Positions 12,705 to 23,490 of a stretch of 64,000 nucleotides of DNA are shown in pieces. The notes beneath the pieces were generated by a model. That model was not told the DNA's origin. It did no database searches and saw only the letters and a list, made by a program, of their open reading frames with translations. Origin of the DNA: Antitrichia curtipendula (lineage: Eukaryota; Streptophyta; Bryopsida; Hypnales; Leucodontaceae); contig OX579639.1 in NCBI GenBank assembly GCA_951230915.1, positions 2,666,001 through 2,730,000 of the forward strand. Direction: 5' to 3'. A program made the position numbers and the translations under genes. The first letter of the stretch is position 1. Every line of letters begins with the position of its first letter.

Positions 12705-12810
12705 ACAAAACTTGGTTTAAAAAAAGAAAAAGGTGCACCCAATTTTGAGTGCAATTTTTTTTGGGATGCATTTTTATTTTATTTTATTATTTTAACCAAG
12801 TTTTATTATC
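12705..12810. repeat. Short foldback (imperfect inverted repeat)
   Basis: AAAACTTGGTTTAAA on the left pairs with TTTAACCAAGTTTT on the right, and GGTGCACCC pairs loosely with GGATGCA inside. About 105 bp in total. It may be a MITE, but no target duplication is clear. Confidence 0.45.
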
Positions 12811-14261
12811 GTCTGATCATTATAGGCTTGCTAAATTTCCTTTCAACATGTATCCATGGCTATGGCCATGTCTGGACTCCCAAGGAATGTTGGAGCTTGC
12901 TGAACCCTGAGCTGGGATTTTGCTTAAGCATTCTGTTCTTCTCTGTGGCCAGTCATTTCTTACAGTTCTTTCCCAATCTCTGTGGTTCTCATTATGCTAA
13001 GGATTTCCAAAACCATTTGGAAAACAAGCAAAAGGAACTTTTCTTGTTGTCTAGGCTAAAGTGTCAAAATAAAGTTTGGTTAATGGCATTAATTGATGAG
13101 CTTTTCAATGTCCAAACCTTGTGCAGATTCACTAATCAAAAAAATTATGAAACTGGTCAGGAATTCCAAAAAAAGACTTAACAATCAAGCCCTAGAATGT
13201 ACTTTATACATCATAGCAGCTTTCAAATTTACTACCCCCACCTAGACAAGTATTAGGTAGAGAACTGAAGAACTACAGTCCCTTTAGAGATATCCATTAA
13301 GTAGAGCAAATGGAGTACAAAGAGGACTCAAAGCCCTACACTAAACTCCTCACTGTATCTGCAATTGGTGAAAAATATAGGTAGAACCTCTCGTAGTGCA
13401 TGGTGTTGGGACTATGCACTGGTAAGAGAGGTTTATGCATATAGAGAGGCTACAACACTAGAAACCATTTAATTCAGCTTCCCCTCTTGAATCACACGCA
13501 CGCCCACCTACTGTCTCCAAACTCTCTTATTGCATATTATGCAATACAAGAGGATGCACTAACAAAGGCTCTACCTGTACCGCATTAAAAAAACACCCAA
13601 TCAATCAATCAATCGTGTCCACAAAACAAAACCTTTCTACATTTGGGCAAAGCTGGAACTCGAAAGGCCCTCTCCTCTCTCTGTCCATTCAGAATGTCAC
13701 GTCTACTTCTACTTCCACTGCCGGTCTAGCCAGTGAGTAAGGATTCGACCTCAGCTCGACAAAGCTGTAAGAGCAACGAAACTGCGTTCCCAAAACAGTT
13801 GGATCATACTAAAGGAAAGTAGGTAGCAGAGTAAATGAGGCCGAAAACAGACTCTTCTTCTCCAACAATTCTGATTCACTGCCAAGAATCCATTTAAGAC
13901 CTGCAGCGGAGAGCTTCTGATCCAGAGCTGCTGCTCTTCTTCAACTTCTTCTTCTGCTTCTTCACCCTCGGCTCCTCTCTCTCGTTCTGGAGTTTCAACT
14001 CACCAGCTTCGCGTTACGAGCTCAGCTTTGAAGACTTGCTCACCTCTTGGTGAGCTCATTCAGTGGTTTTCAATTTAAATGAAGATGTAATTCTTCATAG
14101 GATGGTGGTGAATTGATGCTTTCTTTGATTGTAAGAGCGAGCTCATCAAGTGCGGGTGGTGTTTTGGATGCTTTCCTTTGTACGTGATGTGAATTCATGG
14201 CGAGATAGTTTGGGTGCTCATAGATAAGGATCTCTTCTTGTAACTACGAGGTTGTAACTAC
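12811..14261. other. Intergenic DNA; possible lysine/serine-rich coding remnant near 13.9-14.0 kb
   Basis: Mostly without recognisable features. On the minus strand, roughly 14010-13894, one frame reads a basic stretch (EEPRVKKQKKKLKKSSSS) and then stops. This resembles the C-terminus of nucleolar-type proteins, but the upstream sequence has an in-frame stop and no convincing exon, so it is only a remnant candidate. Confidence 0.25.
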
Positions 14262-14945
14262 GAGGTCACAATGTAGCTTAACTGTAGCACGGACGCCTAG
14301 TGCCTTGAAAGCTGTGACTTTGATTTGATCTGTCATTGGATCGAAATGCAGCATTCATATTGTAGCCGAGAATGTATGAGTGCCAATTTGTGAGCCGTTT
14401 GTGGAGTTTATAGAGGTCTCTCTATTCATGGTTCTTAAAATGCATAATTCAGCTGCCTTTGTAACAAGAAGCTCACAATGTAGCTTAGCCAGAAGATGTA
14501 CGCCCGATGCCTTGAAATCTGCGACGTTGCTTTGATTTGGCATTGGATCGAAATGCAGCCAGTATATGTTTTTTTATGTTGTAGTCGAAAATGTGTGTGA
14601 GTGCCAATTTTGAGCCGTTTGTGGAGTTCGTAGAGTTTGCTATTCCTCGGGTTCTTTTAATGTCCATTATACAGCTTCCTTCTAGACAAATACACACTGT
14701 AACAAGAACACTCACAATGTAGCATGACAACAGCACGTATTTTTTATGCCTTGGAAGCTGCGACGGTGCTTTTTTGGCACTGGATCGAAATATATGCAGC
14801 ACTTTTCATGTTTAATTTAGCCGAAAACATACTTGAGTACACAAATGTCGAGCCGATTGTCAAGCTCCGCTATCCATGGATCTTATAAAGCCCATTTTCA
14901 GCTGCCCACAAACATACCTGGTCACGCGAACCTCACACAATGCAT
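14262..14945. repeat. Tandem repeat of ~205-240 bp, about three copies
   Basis: The marker TCGAAATGCAG (degenerate in the last copy) recurs at about 14341, 14548 and 14785. Each time it is followed by gtagccgaaa-type, gtgccaattt, gagccgtttgtggag, cagctgcc and cacaatgtagc in the same order. The copies are diverged by substitutions and small indels. The array ends about 270 bp before the GDSL start codon, so it may include promoter sequence. Confidence 0.65.
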
Positions 14946-15217
14946 TCCTTTCACAAGATGCAACCTCCACTGACCCAAGCGATTGTTCCATGGTCTAGCT
15001 TGATGAACACGGAAGAGATGGGAGAGAATAGAATCTACCCAGCCTTTGCGGTTCAGTCTCTAATCATGTCTTGTGTGTGCGTGGTGGAATACTTTTATGT
15101 GACTGACAGACCCCGGGATCGGATCGATTCTACTGGACGTGTTCAGTGACGTTCCGTGGCGAGTTTTCTGCCGTCCGGACCACCCCGGATTCATACCACG
15201 TTTGTTGGAGAATTTTC

Positions 15218-18119
15218 ATGGCTGCAAAGATGGGAGGCTTGAGGATGGTGGTGGTGGTCTTCATCGCGGTGACGATGGTGGTGGAAGTGCAAGCACAAGT
15301 GCCTCCGGCGACTTTCACTTTGGGCGACTCTTTGGTGGATGTGGGCAACAACAACTACTTCTTCACGTTGGCGGAGGCGAACCATAAGCCTTACGGGATT
15401 GACTGGCCGGATCGAGAAGCCACGGGGCGGTTTTCGAATGGCAAAGTCATCCCGGATTTCATCAGTAAGTGGATGACTGAATTGGTTAATGGCGGGATCT
15501 GCATTTGGTGGAGCAGTGGAGTCATGAATTCCTTGAACTTTGAATTTTCATAATCTCAAGTGGGGAGTTAGACCTCATGATATAACCGGGTTTTGCCTAG
15601 TTGGGTACCTAGGCAGTGGGATTCTTCTTTCCTGAAAGTATTAAGGTGAGGATACATGAAAGTGTCGACTTCCCTATTGTGTCCTCTATTTACATGCACA
15701 CAACATTTTTGTCCAAAATTTTTGGATGAGAGTACATAGGAGGTATATTGGTTTAAGTTTGTGGAAAAAATTAAAGTACATCTTTCTAAGGCTCCAACTT
15801 TGTTATATTTTCCACTATGGAGCTCTAGATTTTGACTTACCCAAGGTGAAAATATTAGAACCATCCGTGTACCTATTCTTGACAAGTTGACTTCTATTGA
15901 AAGTGTCTCCCTAAGGGCAACTAAATTGTTTGCATACTTAATTGCAATTTGTTGCCTATTGATTCTCTAAATTTTGATATAATTAGCAATAAGCTATGTG
16001 ACAGTTACAATGGCGTAGGGAGCTTCCACTTTGAAAGTTCATAGTGATTATATGTCTTTAACCAAAAATTCTGTTTTTTTTTAAATTCATGATTTTCAAT
16101 TGCAAATACTGGAAAAATGATTTGTTTTTGTTTTTGTTTTTTTCTAGAAAAGGTGCCTCTAACTTTGCTGAATTGCATATTTTGACGGTCTTGGGTGTTT
16201 CCACCTCAGTGCCCAACTTCAATTCTGATGGGGGTGGGTGGGAGGGATAATTAATGCCGTGGTTTTTACAAACCTGAATTGGAAATTTTGAGCTTGTTGT
16301 GTAGGTGAGTATCTGGGGATTCCGTATGCTCTTCCCGTGCTAGCCCCGGAAGCCAAGGGAGCCAACCTTCTCCATGGAGTCAACTACGCTTCTGCTGGGG
16401 CAGGCATCCTTGAAGAAACAGGCTCCATCTTTGTAAGAAATTCTCGTCGCATTTTCCGCTTGGAGATCACTGTCCAGCAATACTGAATCAAATCCCCACG
16501 GAGCAAATCAGAAGATTGATAAGAGGGTCTTAAAACAGATTATATTGATTAAAAATGACCTAAATCAGCTACACAAGTGATTGTTTGGACGGATCTAGGT
16601 CTAAGTTTCATTCAGCTGCACAAATGTCCACCAATTCAATCAAAATTCCCTTCTTTCATGACATTGTTTAGCTGTGGAGTCGGGTGTCATTGGAGTCCAT
16701 GTAAAAAAAGATGATTTAACTTGGTCCACACAGCGAAACATAAATTGAAACATGGTCTGACCTGTTGCTCGTCTTCTCTTTTGATTTCTTCGTGGCGGTC
16801 TGAATTTGTCGGGAACTTTGGTTTCTTCTTCATTCTCAGAATCCATGCAAAAAAGAATCTACGTTGACTCATATATTTCCATATAGATTAGAACATGCCG
16901 GTCTAACTTGTTGTTGATCTTCAATGTAATTGTGGTAACTTGTCAGCGTTGGTTTCTTTTTCGACATTGGCTGATGCTTCCCTATTATTGACTTATCAAT
17001 GCCCGTTTCTTCTTCATTCTCGATCAGTTCATTGAATTTTGGCCACTCGGATGCCATTCGTGATTTTGTGTGCATTTGTGCTCAGATTGGGCGGTTGACG
17101 ATGTCGCAACAGTTTGGCTACTTCCAGAATACAAAGCAACAGTTGGTGCAGGAGATCGGTGAAGCCAACATGGAGCAGTTGATTGCCAGTGGCATCTACT
17201 CGTTCTCCGTTGGAGGCAACGATTATGTGAACAACTATTTGGCAGCCACCACTAGCACCCAAAGCAAGTACAACCCCGCTCAATACCAAGACCTCCTCAT
17301 CAATACCTTCGAAGGCCTCCTCCGGGTACCATAAGCTTGCCTATACTCTTCCATGTCAATCTCTTCCCACAATTGTGCATACCGATCAACCTTAAATGAG
17401 TTCACTTCCATTTGTAGATGATTCTTAACCTCACAGACTGGAGGCAAACTATGTTCAATGCTTTACAGTGTTGCATCTAATCGTGATTTCTCCGCTTTAA
17501 ACAATAGAAACTATGCTCCGTGCTCCGTGCTTACGGTGATGCAATGAGGTTCAGTGTTCAAGGTTTGTAACGAAAGACGCCCCATTCTAACCTTCCAATC
17601 GCTCTGAAATCCGTCGCATTGCAGACGGCCTACAGTTTGGGCATGCGCAAGTTCATCATCTCCAACATCGGCCCCATCGGTTGCGCCCCTTCCATCCTGT
17701 CTTCTCGGAGCGCTTCCGGCGCGTGCGTGCCCGAGGTGAACAACTATGCGCTCGGCTTCAACTCCGCATTGAAGCCCCTCCTGCAGACGCTCCAATCCCA
17801 GCTCCCGAACTCCGTGTTCGTCCTCACGAACGCCTACGAGGTCGTGAGCCGCATCGTTCTTAACCCCTTGCAGTACGGGTTCACGGACCCTCCCGCCACG
17901 GCGTGCTGCGGCTTGGGGAAGTTCAACGGGATCGATGGAGCGTGCAGAAATGTGGCAAATAGGAGTGTGGGAAATTTGTGCACGGATCGAAGCAAAGCCG
18001 TGTTCTGGGATGCGTTTCACCCTACGGAGAGAGTGAATGAGATTACGAGTGGGTGGTTTCTGAATGGGGGGGAGGATGTGATCACGCCTATGAATGTGAA
18101 GCAGTTGCTGGCGCTGTGA
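15218..18119 (+). CDS. GDSL-type esterase/lipase (SGNH hydrolase), four exons
   Basis: Secreted plant serine hydrolase acting on acyl esters; the exact substrate is unknown. Exons 15218-15464, 16305-16432, 17086-17325 and 17625-18119, all GT/AG with matching phases, give 369 residues, the usual size for the family. The ATG at 15218 is chosen because it begins a hydrophobic signal peptide (residues 10-26) just before the mature GDSL block. Catalytic features: GDSLVDVGNNN with the nucleophile S38, GVNYASAGAG (block II glycine), FSVGGNDYVNNY (block III GxND, oxyanion Asn), and WDAFHPTERVN with the catalytic D334 and H337. NIGPIGCAP is another plant GDSL hallmark. All catalytic residues are present, so the enzyme is probably active. 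An AATAAA lies 13 bp past the stop (18132-18137). Introns are 840, 653 and 299 bp and contain no recognisable element. Confidence 0.93.
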
Positions 18120-18229
18120 ACCTCAAATCCTAATAAATCCTTAAACCCTGGAGCCCTAAACTCTTAAACCCAGGAACCCTGGGTGTTGATGAGAAGAAGG
18201 ATTGGTTGTGAATTTAGAAGTGCGGTGAT

Positions 18230-18475
18230 GTCTTTGACTTTGATTCACAGTAAGTACAGATCTTGAGGTTTGAGATTCAAGGGAGACATTTGGCATTTGG
18301 GTTTTTGTGATTCTCGGAAACAACTTGGGAATTGGACTTTGGTGATTCAAAGAGCTGATTTGGAATTTGAATTTTTTGAGATTCGAGAAAAGGATGAAAG
18401 TCATGAAACATTAGGGCTTTTAAGATTCAAGGCAATGATTTTGAAGTCTGGTCTTTTGTGATTCAAGGAAGGGAC
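18230..18475. repeat. Degenerate short tandem motif (GATTCAAGG-like, ~34-42 bp spacing)
   Basis: Seven occurrences of GATTC followed by AAGG/AAAG/CGAG-like bases at about 18238, 18272, 18307, 18341, 18379, 18421 and 18459, each separated by TTTGG/GAATTTGG-like sequence. It lies directly downstream of the GDSL polyadenylation signal. Confidence 0.45.
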
Positions 18476-20399
18476 ATGGCAACCTTATGGGAAGCTCTTT
18501 GGTTCTTGGAGGGCTTTGAAAATTGAAGGAAAATTCTTGTGTGATCACCTACTGTTGCCTTGAGTTCCTGGTTTTTGAAGGTTTGAATAACAGATTATCC
18601 AGCCTTTTATGCCATCTAGACCATATCTTGAAGGTACAAGAATAATTTATTAGGGTAGGTCGTAGCTCAATTGAGCACATTTATCGTCGTCATCCTTGTG
18701 TTCATTGGGTCTGGTGTGTGATCAAATTATGATCCGCATTCTTCTTGGATGTCTTGTTGCACGTCATTCAATAATAATAATCTCTGTTGGTAGTACAACA
18801 ATTCAATTATCAATGTGTCTGTTGTAAGTTCAATGGATGTAAGTTCAATGGAGCACAGGGAATGGACATCTTGTTTACAAGCATGCTCAAATTGAGTTCT
18901 ATATGGAGAGAGATGTGACTTTGGTTCTTTGGTTGAACTCGCTTAAGGTGGTTACACCCAAATGTGCCACTGACCTTAAACTGCCATCTTTACTCTGTGT
19001 ACATCTCCAAAATCACTTCTATACCTATGTGGAAGAAACCATTTTAGAACCAATCTGTGTTCCTTAATAACTTTTGCATACAATATCCAAATGCCACGTT
19101 CTCTGGTGCGTTGGAACCTCCTTTCACTTGCCAATAAGAACATATGAAAATCTGGCCAGTCTAATAATAGTATCTAGGCTCAGCAGCAAAAAGTGGAGGT
19201 TTTGGGTGTACCTACCTTAATTCCTCACATCCCTTTTGTTCTAGAATGTCATTTTAAATTAAATATCTTGCACACTTTGTCCATTATCATTCATTGTAGC
19301 TCATTTGTCATATAATAGTTAGACCATTTGTCTATCAACATGATTATCACCCAACATGCAGTTGGGTTAGAATGCACTACTTGATAAACAATAGATTTTT
19401 ATTTACAAAACTTTGTAGTAATTGATTATGTGAGAAAGCATGCTTTGAATAATGTGCATGTTTGTGATTCATACTTGTTTATTACAGAGTACAAATTTCA
19501 TGTTTATGGAATTGGCTTAGTTTAGAGCGGCCAAAATCTAAATTGAAGGTTGTTAAAGGCACATATAAGCAGCCTTAGCTCTAAGAGCTAAGGGTGTCTT
19601 CACTAGGTTTGTTACTGAATTATACCAACGGCATTGGTGGGGTGGGGGCTATAAGTAGATTAAAAATCAAGGTCTAATGGCACCATCAGTTGATTCTCTA
19701 TCTTCATAGCCTCGTCACATTCTTGGCGTAGGTCAACATTGTAAGAATGTTTGGAGAGTTTACAAAAGTTTTTATATTTTCAAGATTTATTGATTATGGC
19801 AACTTCTAGTTGCCAAGTCCATTGCTCTATGGGGCCCGCAATTCCTCATTAGTTGGTGACAGTGCCGTAGGAGCAAGATCGAAGCAAAAATTTGGTTGTA
19901 AGCCTCTCTATTGCAACCTACTACAAGACATGGGATACAACCTTAGGTGTGCTAAAGAGTTGTTGTGCCTAAATATTGGAAATGCATTGAGGGCACCTTG
20001 AAACTAGCATCATTGGCACCAGATTATATTATTTTGCAAATTTTTCAAGGTAGTTTTTTTCTCCAATCTGGATTGGACAGATGAATCTATTTACATTCTT
20101 AAATATAAGTGTACATTATAGGTGGAAAAACAATTACACATCCAAATGCATGAACATTCATCCATATAAGTTAATATACCATCCTACTTTGAAACATTTT
20201 GGAGGCTTTTGTCATTTCCATCTAATAAAAAATGCAAAACATTTTTAAAAAAAATTCTATATTTTTCCCTCAAATTTTCCAACTTTTGAAAAAAATTGTC
20301 ACAAATAAAGTCTCTGCACAGCAAAACAATACTTCCAACACTTTACTGACTGTCATTTAGGCTCACAAAAGTTGTTAGAAATGTAACCTTGAAGCGCTT
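18476..20399. other. AT-rich intergenic DNA, no gene supported
   Basis: No coding region, repeat boundary or RNA gene could be supported. The open frame at 19810-20001 lacks any recognisable domain. Confidence 0.35.
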
Positions 20400-20961
20400 C
20401 AACGTCCAAATTTTGGATGACTAACAGATTGGAACTCAAGTTTTGTCCTCATTATTGCTTGGATGAAAGTCTTCTTAATATGTGGAGATACAATATCAAG
20501 TTGTTTTCCTATCTAATGGTTGGATTTGGTGTTACTAGAGCACATGTTTTTCTAAAATTACATATGTGGAAGTATGTCAAGTGATTGACCAAGCCAAAAT
20601 TGCATTGACTCTAGTTCAAAACTGGATTTACAAAAATGAGGTCATAGATGTAAAGAACACAAAAATTTCAAAAAATCATTGTGTGAAGAGAACCTCAGTT
20701 CAAATCCATTTCAACAAATTGCACTAAAAAAAATGATAACATTTTTCCTTGTAATTGAATTTTGAAGGAATTTAGAAATTTTCCTTTCAAAATTTATAAA
20801 AATTATTGGTGATAGCATTGGTGAATTTAACCGTACAGATGGAATCTAAAACTTAAAATCTACAACTTTCATTTGTATATCAATTCCAAAGTATTCTTCA
20901 AAATAATACTTTATGATGATTTTTCTCAAATCCTGGAATCTGGAGAAGACTCTGCACGTTT
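20400..20961 (+). mobile_element. Fragment of a TTAA-type element (subfamily B, inverted relative to 3945-4338)
   Basis: Reverse-complement match to 3945-4330, ending ctggagaagactctg then CACGTTTAGGGG and TTAC, a one-base variant of the TTAA flank. The left boundary is not resolved. Confidence 0.5.
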
Positions 20962-21836
20962 AGGGGTTACTCTTGAAGCTCAAAAGTTTGGGTGACAATG
21001 AGGGGAGCAGTGATTTTTCAAGTTTTGCTCAAGTTGCTAAAATCCTAAACCCTAAATTTGATAATTTATCAATTTTAACATTATTTGAGAGACGCTTCAA
21101 TCAACTTGTCATTCTATCATCTAACAAGTAAGCTTTCATCGCTGGTGGTAGCCACAAATGAAATTGATAGAAATGCACAATCAACAATCTTCCATTTCAA
21201 TTGTGAGAAATTAATCCAAAACCATCAACTATGCACTTGACTTAAAATACGGAATTTTTTTTTGGACAGCTTAACTTTTCATAGATTTCCATCTGTTGAT
21301 TTCTTTTCCTACAAAATTGCTTCAACCTTTGCGTCGTGATCATCATCACCCTCTTCACGCACATGAGAATGAAAGCTTGCATCTTTCCATCTCGTCCTTA
21401 TTTGTATAGTAGAACTCCTCTAATGGAATAGGTCCTGAATTGCTTGACAACATCACTTTAGAGAGATTCAAGGCATTAAAGAAGGTCTGCATAATGTAGG
21501 AAGTTGCCCTTGTGGTACATGTGTCAAATCTTCAAGCCACAAAGCTTGTTAACAAGAATGTTTTTCCTTTTTAACTTGAAAAACATGATTAGTCTTTTTT
21601 TTGTGATAACAACCACTCTACTACTTCTCTAAAGACAACCCTATAAACTCACAAATATCTCCACAGCATCCCCTGATGTTTTAACATATGGACCCGAGCA
21701 CATGGATACTATAAATTTGCGATTCGGTACAGGATCACCTCACACTAGACCCCTGCCAATTGCAAATCTCTCCAGAATCCATTTGATAGATATTATGGGA
21801 CTAATTTAACATCTATTGTAGGACTAGAGTGTTTAA

Positions 21837-22744
21837 TCCCTAAAGTTTCATTGGCCCTACGGAGGCCCAAATGCAACTTTAGATAGGCTCATAAAGTCTC
21901 AATATTCATTTGCAATTTTTTGAAACTTTTTGTGGAGCTAGAAAAACACTTAAGCTTTGTAGGAATACAATTTTTTTTCAATCGGTGCTTAGGAGCAAAA
22001 GTTATGACACAATAAGCCAAAAATGGAGGTAAAAGAAATCACAAAAAGTCAAAATAAATCTTTTTCAAATTTTTTTTCAACCATTCTATTTTTGTCTTCA
22101 TATGAAGCTTTGATTCATTCTATTTGGACTTGTGATGAGAAAGTTATGGACAATCTTGTTTTTTGGGTAATCTAAAGCATGTTCTTCAAAAAATAACTTA
22201 TAGGATTCATTTTTGAATGAAATTTTCAAAAATATTCAAAAATATTTATTGGAAAGAGTTAAGTATGCTTGCTAGAACAATCTCACAGTTGGGATTATTG
22301 TTTTTCAATACCATTTTAGAGTTATAAACAATTTAGTTTTTTGTTCAATCGTCTATTGAACAATTTTTTAAAGAATGAAAATCAAGTGTGCTTTTTCTGA
22401 ATTTTTTTTCCTAGACTTTCAGCTCAATTCTTCAACATAATTTTAAAAAAATTCAAAGTCTATAGTAGAAAACATTTCCAGAAATGGCAATCAAAGTCAT
22501 ATGAAATTACAAGACAATGTTCAAAAAATCTTCTCTTCCAACTTTGAAATTTGAATGCTAAATTCTTCCCTTCTATAAGGTCAAACTTCATGAAATTTTT
22601 ACAACATGATCTAAGACAAGTGAAGTACAAGATCCTACAGTCATATTTCAAGAAGAATATTTTCTCTATTTTCTTGGATGAACCCAACAGAAATGGCAAT
22701 TCTGAGTGTCTTTTGACAGAAAAATGGCCTTGGGACTCTAAGGG
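21837..22744. mobile_element. TTAA-type non-autonomous element, subfamily 2
   Basis: A 908-bp element between TTAA (21833-21836) and TTAA (22745-22748). It begins TCCCTAAAGTTTC and ends GACTCTAAGGG. Its interior is collinear with the 52605-53477 element (aagctttgtaggaat, gagaaagttatgga, gatccta, aaatggcaat) and shares the aaatggcaat/gatccta core of the main family. Non-coding. Confidence 0.65.
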
Positions 22745-22748
22745 TTAA

Positions 22749-23146
22749 TCCCTTTAGGATGTTAGCAGCCCAAACTGGCCTATGAATTTTTATACAATAC
22801 AGTATGCCTTGCCTTAATTGGGTCCGCTTTCCAATGTTTTCGCTTTCCATTAAATGTGTAGTGAGCTTTAATGTGTTTTGTTGTATGGTTTGAGGTGGGC
22901 AAATGTAAGTGGATGGCTCATTGCTTCTCTCCTTTTTTTCAACATGTGATTTTTCTCATTAATTACTGAAATTCAATTCAAGTCTTGGGATGTGAGACAA
23001 AAGTGCAAAATTTTGGATAAAATTATTAATCTACTGATGGAAAGTTGTGCACTATCACATTTTCAGATTTCAGACTTTAATGTGAGTCAGACTGTATTTT
23101 ACGACGTAGTATACAAAAGCGTACACTTGCTAACATCCTAAAGGGG
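22749..23146. mobile_element. 398-bp TTAA-flanked element with GGATGTTAGCA inverted repeats
   Basis: Begins TCCCTTTAGGATGTTAGCA and ends TGCTAACATCCTAAAGGGG, an almost perfect 19-bp inverted repeat. It is flanked by TTAA at 22745-22748 and 23147-23150. The left TTAA is shared with the adjacent element that ends at 22744. Non-coding. Confidence 0.75.
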
Positions 23147-23490
23147 TTAATCAAGGATGATTTTGAGGAATAGTTTGTACCACAAGGAAAATGAACAAGT
23201 GACAAATGCAGCAGCATCCAACTCGAAAAGACATGTTCTTGACGGAACTTCTGTTCCCCTGGGGAATTACCCTCTGTCACATTGCTGAAGAATGTGATGT
23301 CGGACCCCATTTATACCACAAGCTAGATATAGGTACATATATCCAGCGATTTTCAGTTACACTTACAACCATTTAATTGACTACTTGGCCAATATACAGC
23401 ACTTGAAACTTTACGAAACATTGGCACACAGATTAGCATCGGGCATTCATGCTGGTCACCGACAGCCATAGTTCAAGCCTTAGCCCAATC

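Noticed and set aside
12687..13181. 164-codon plus-strand open frame
   Set aside because: It runs through a foldback and AT-rich DNA, is rich in Phe/Leu/Lys from base composition, and shows no domain or splice structure.
15146..15217. N-terminal extension of the GDSL protein
   Set aside because: It would start with GTG and would put 24 extra residues before a clear signal peptide that begins at the ATG at 15218.
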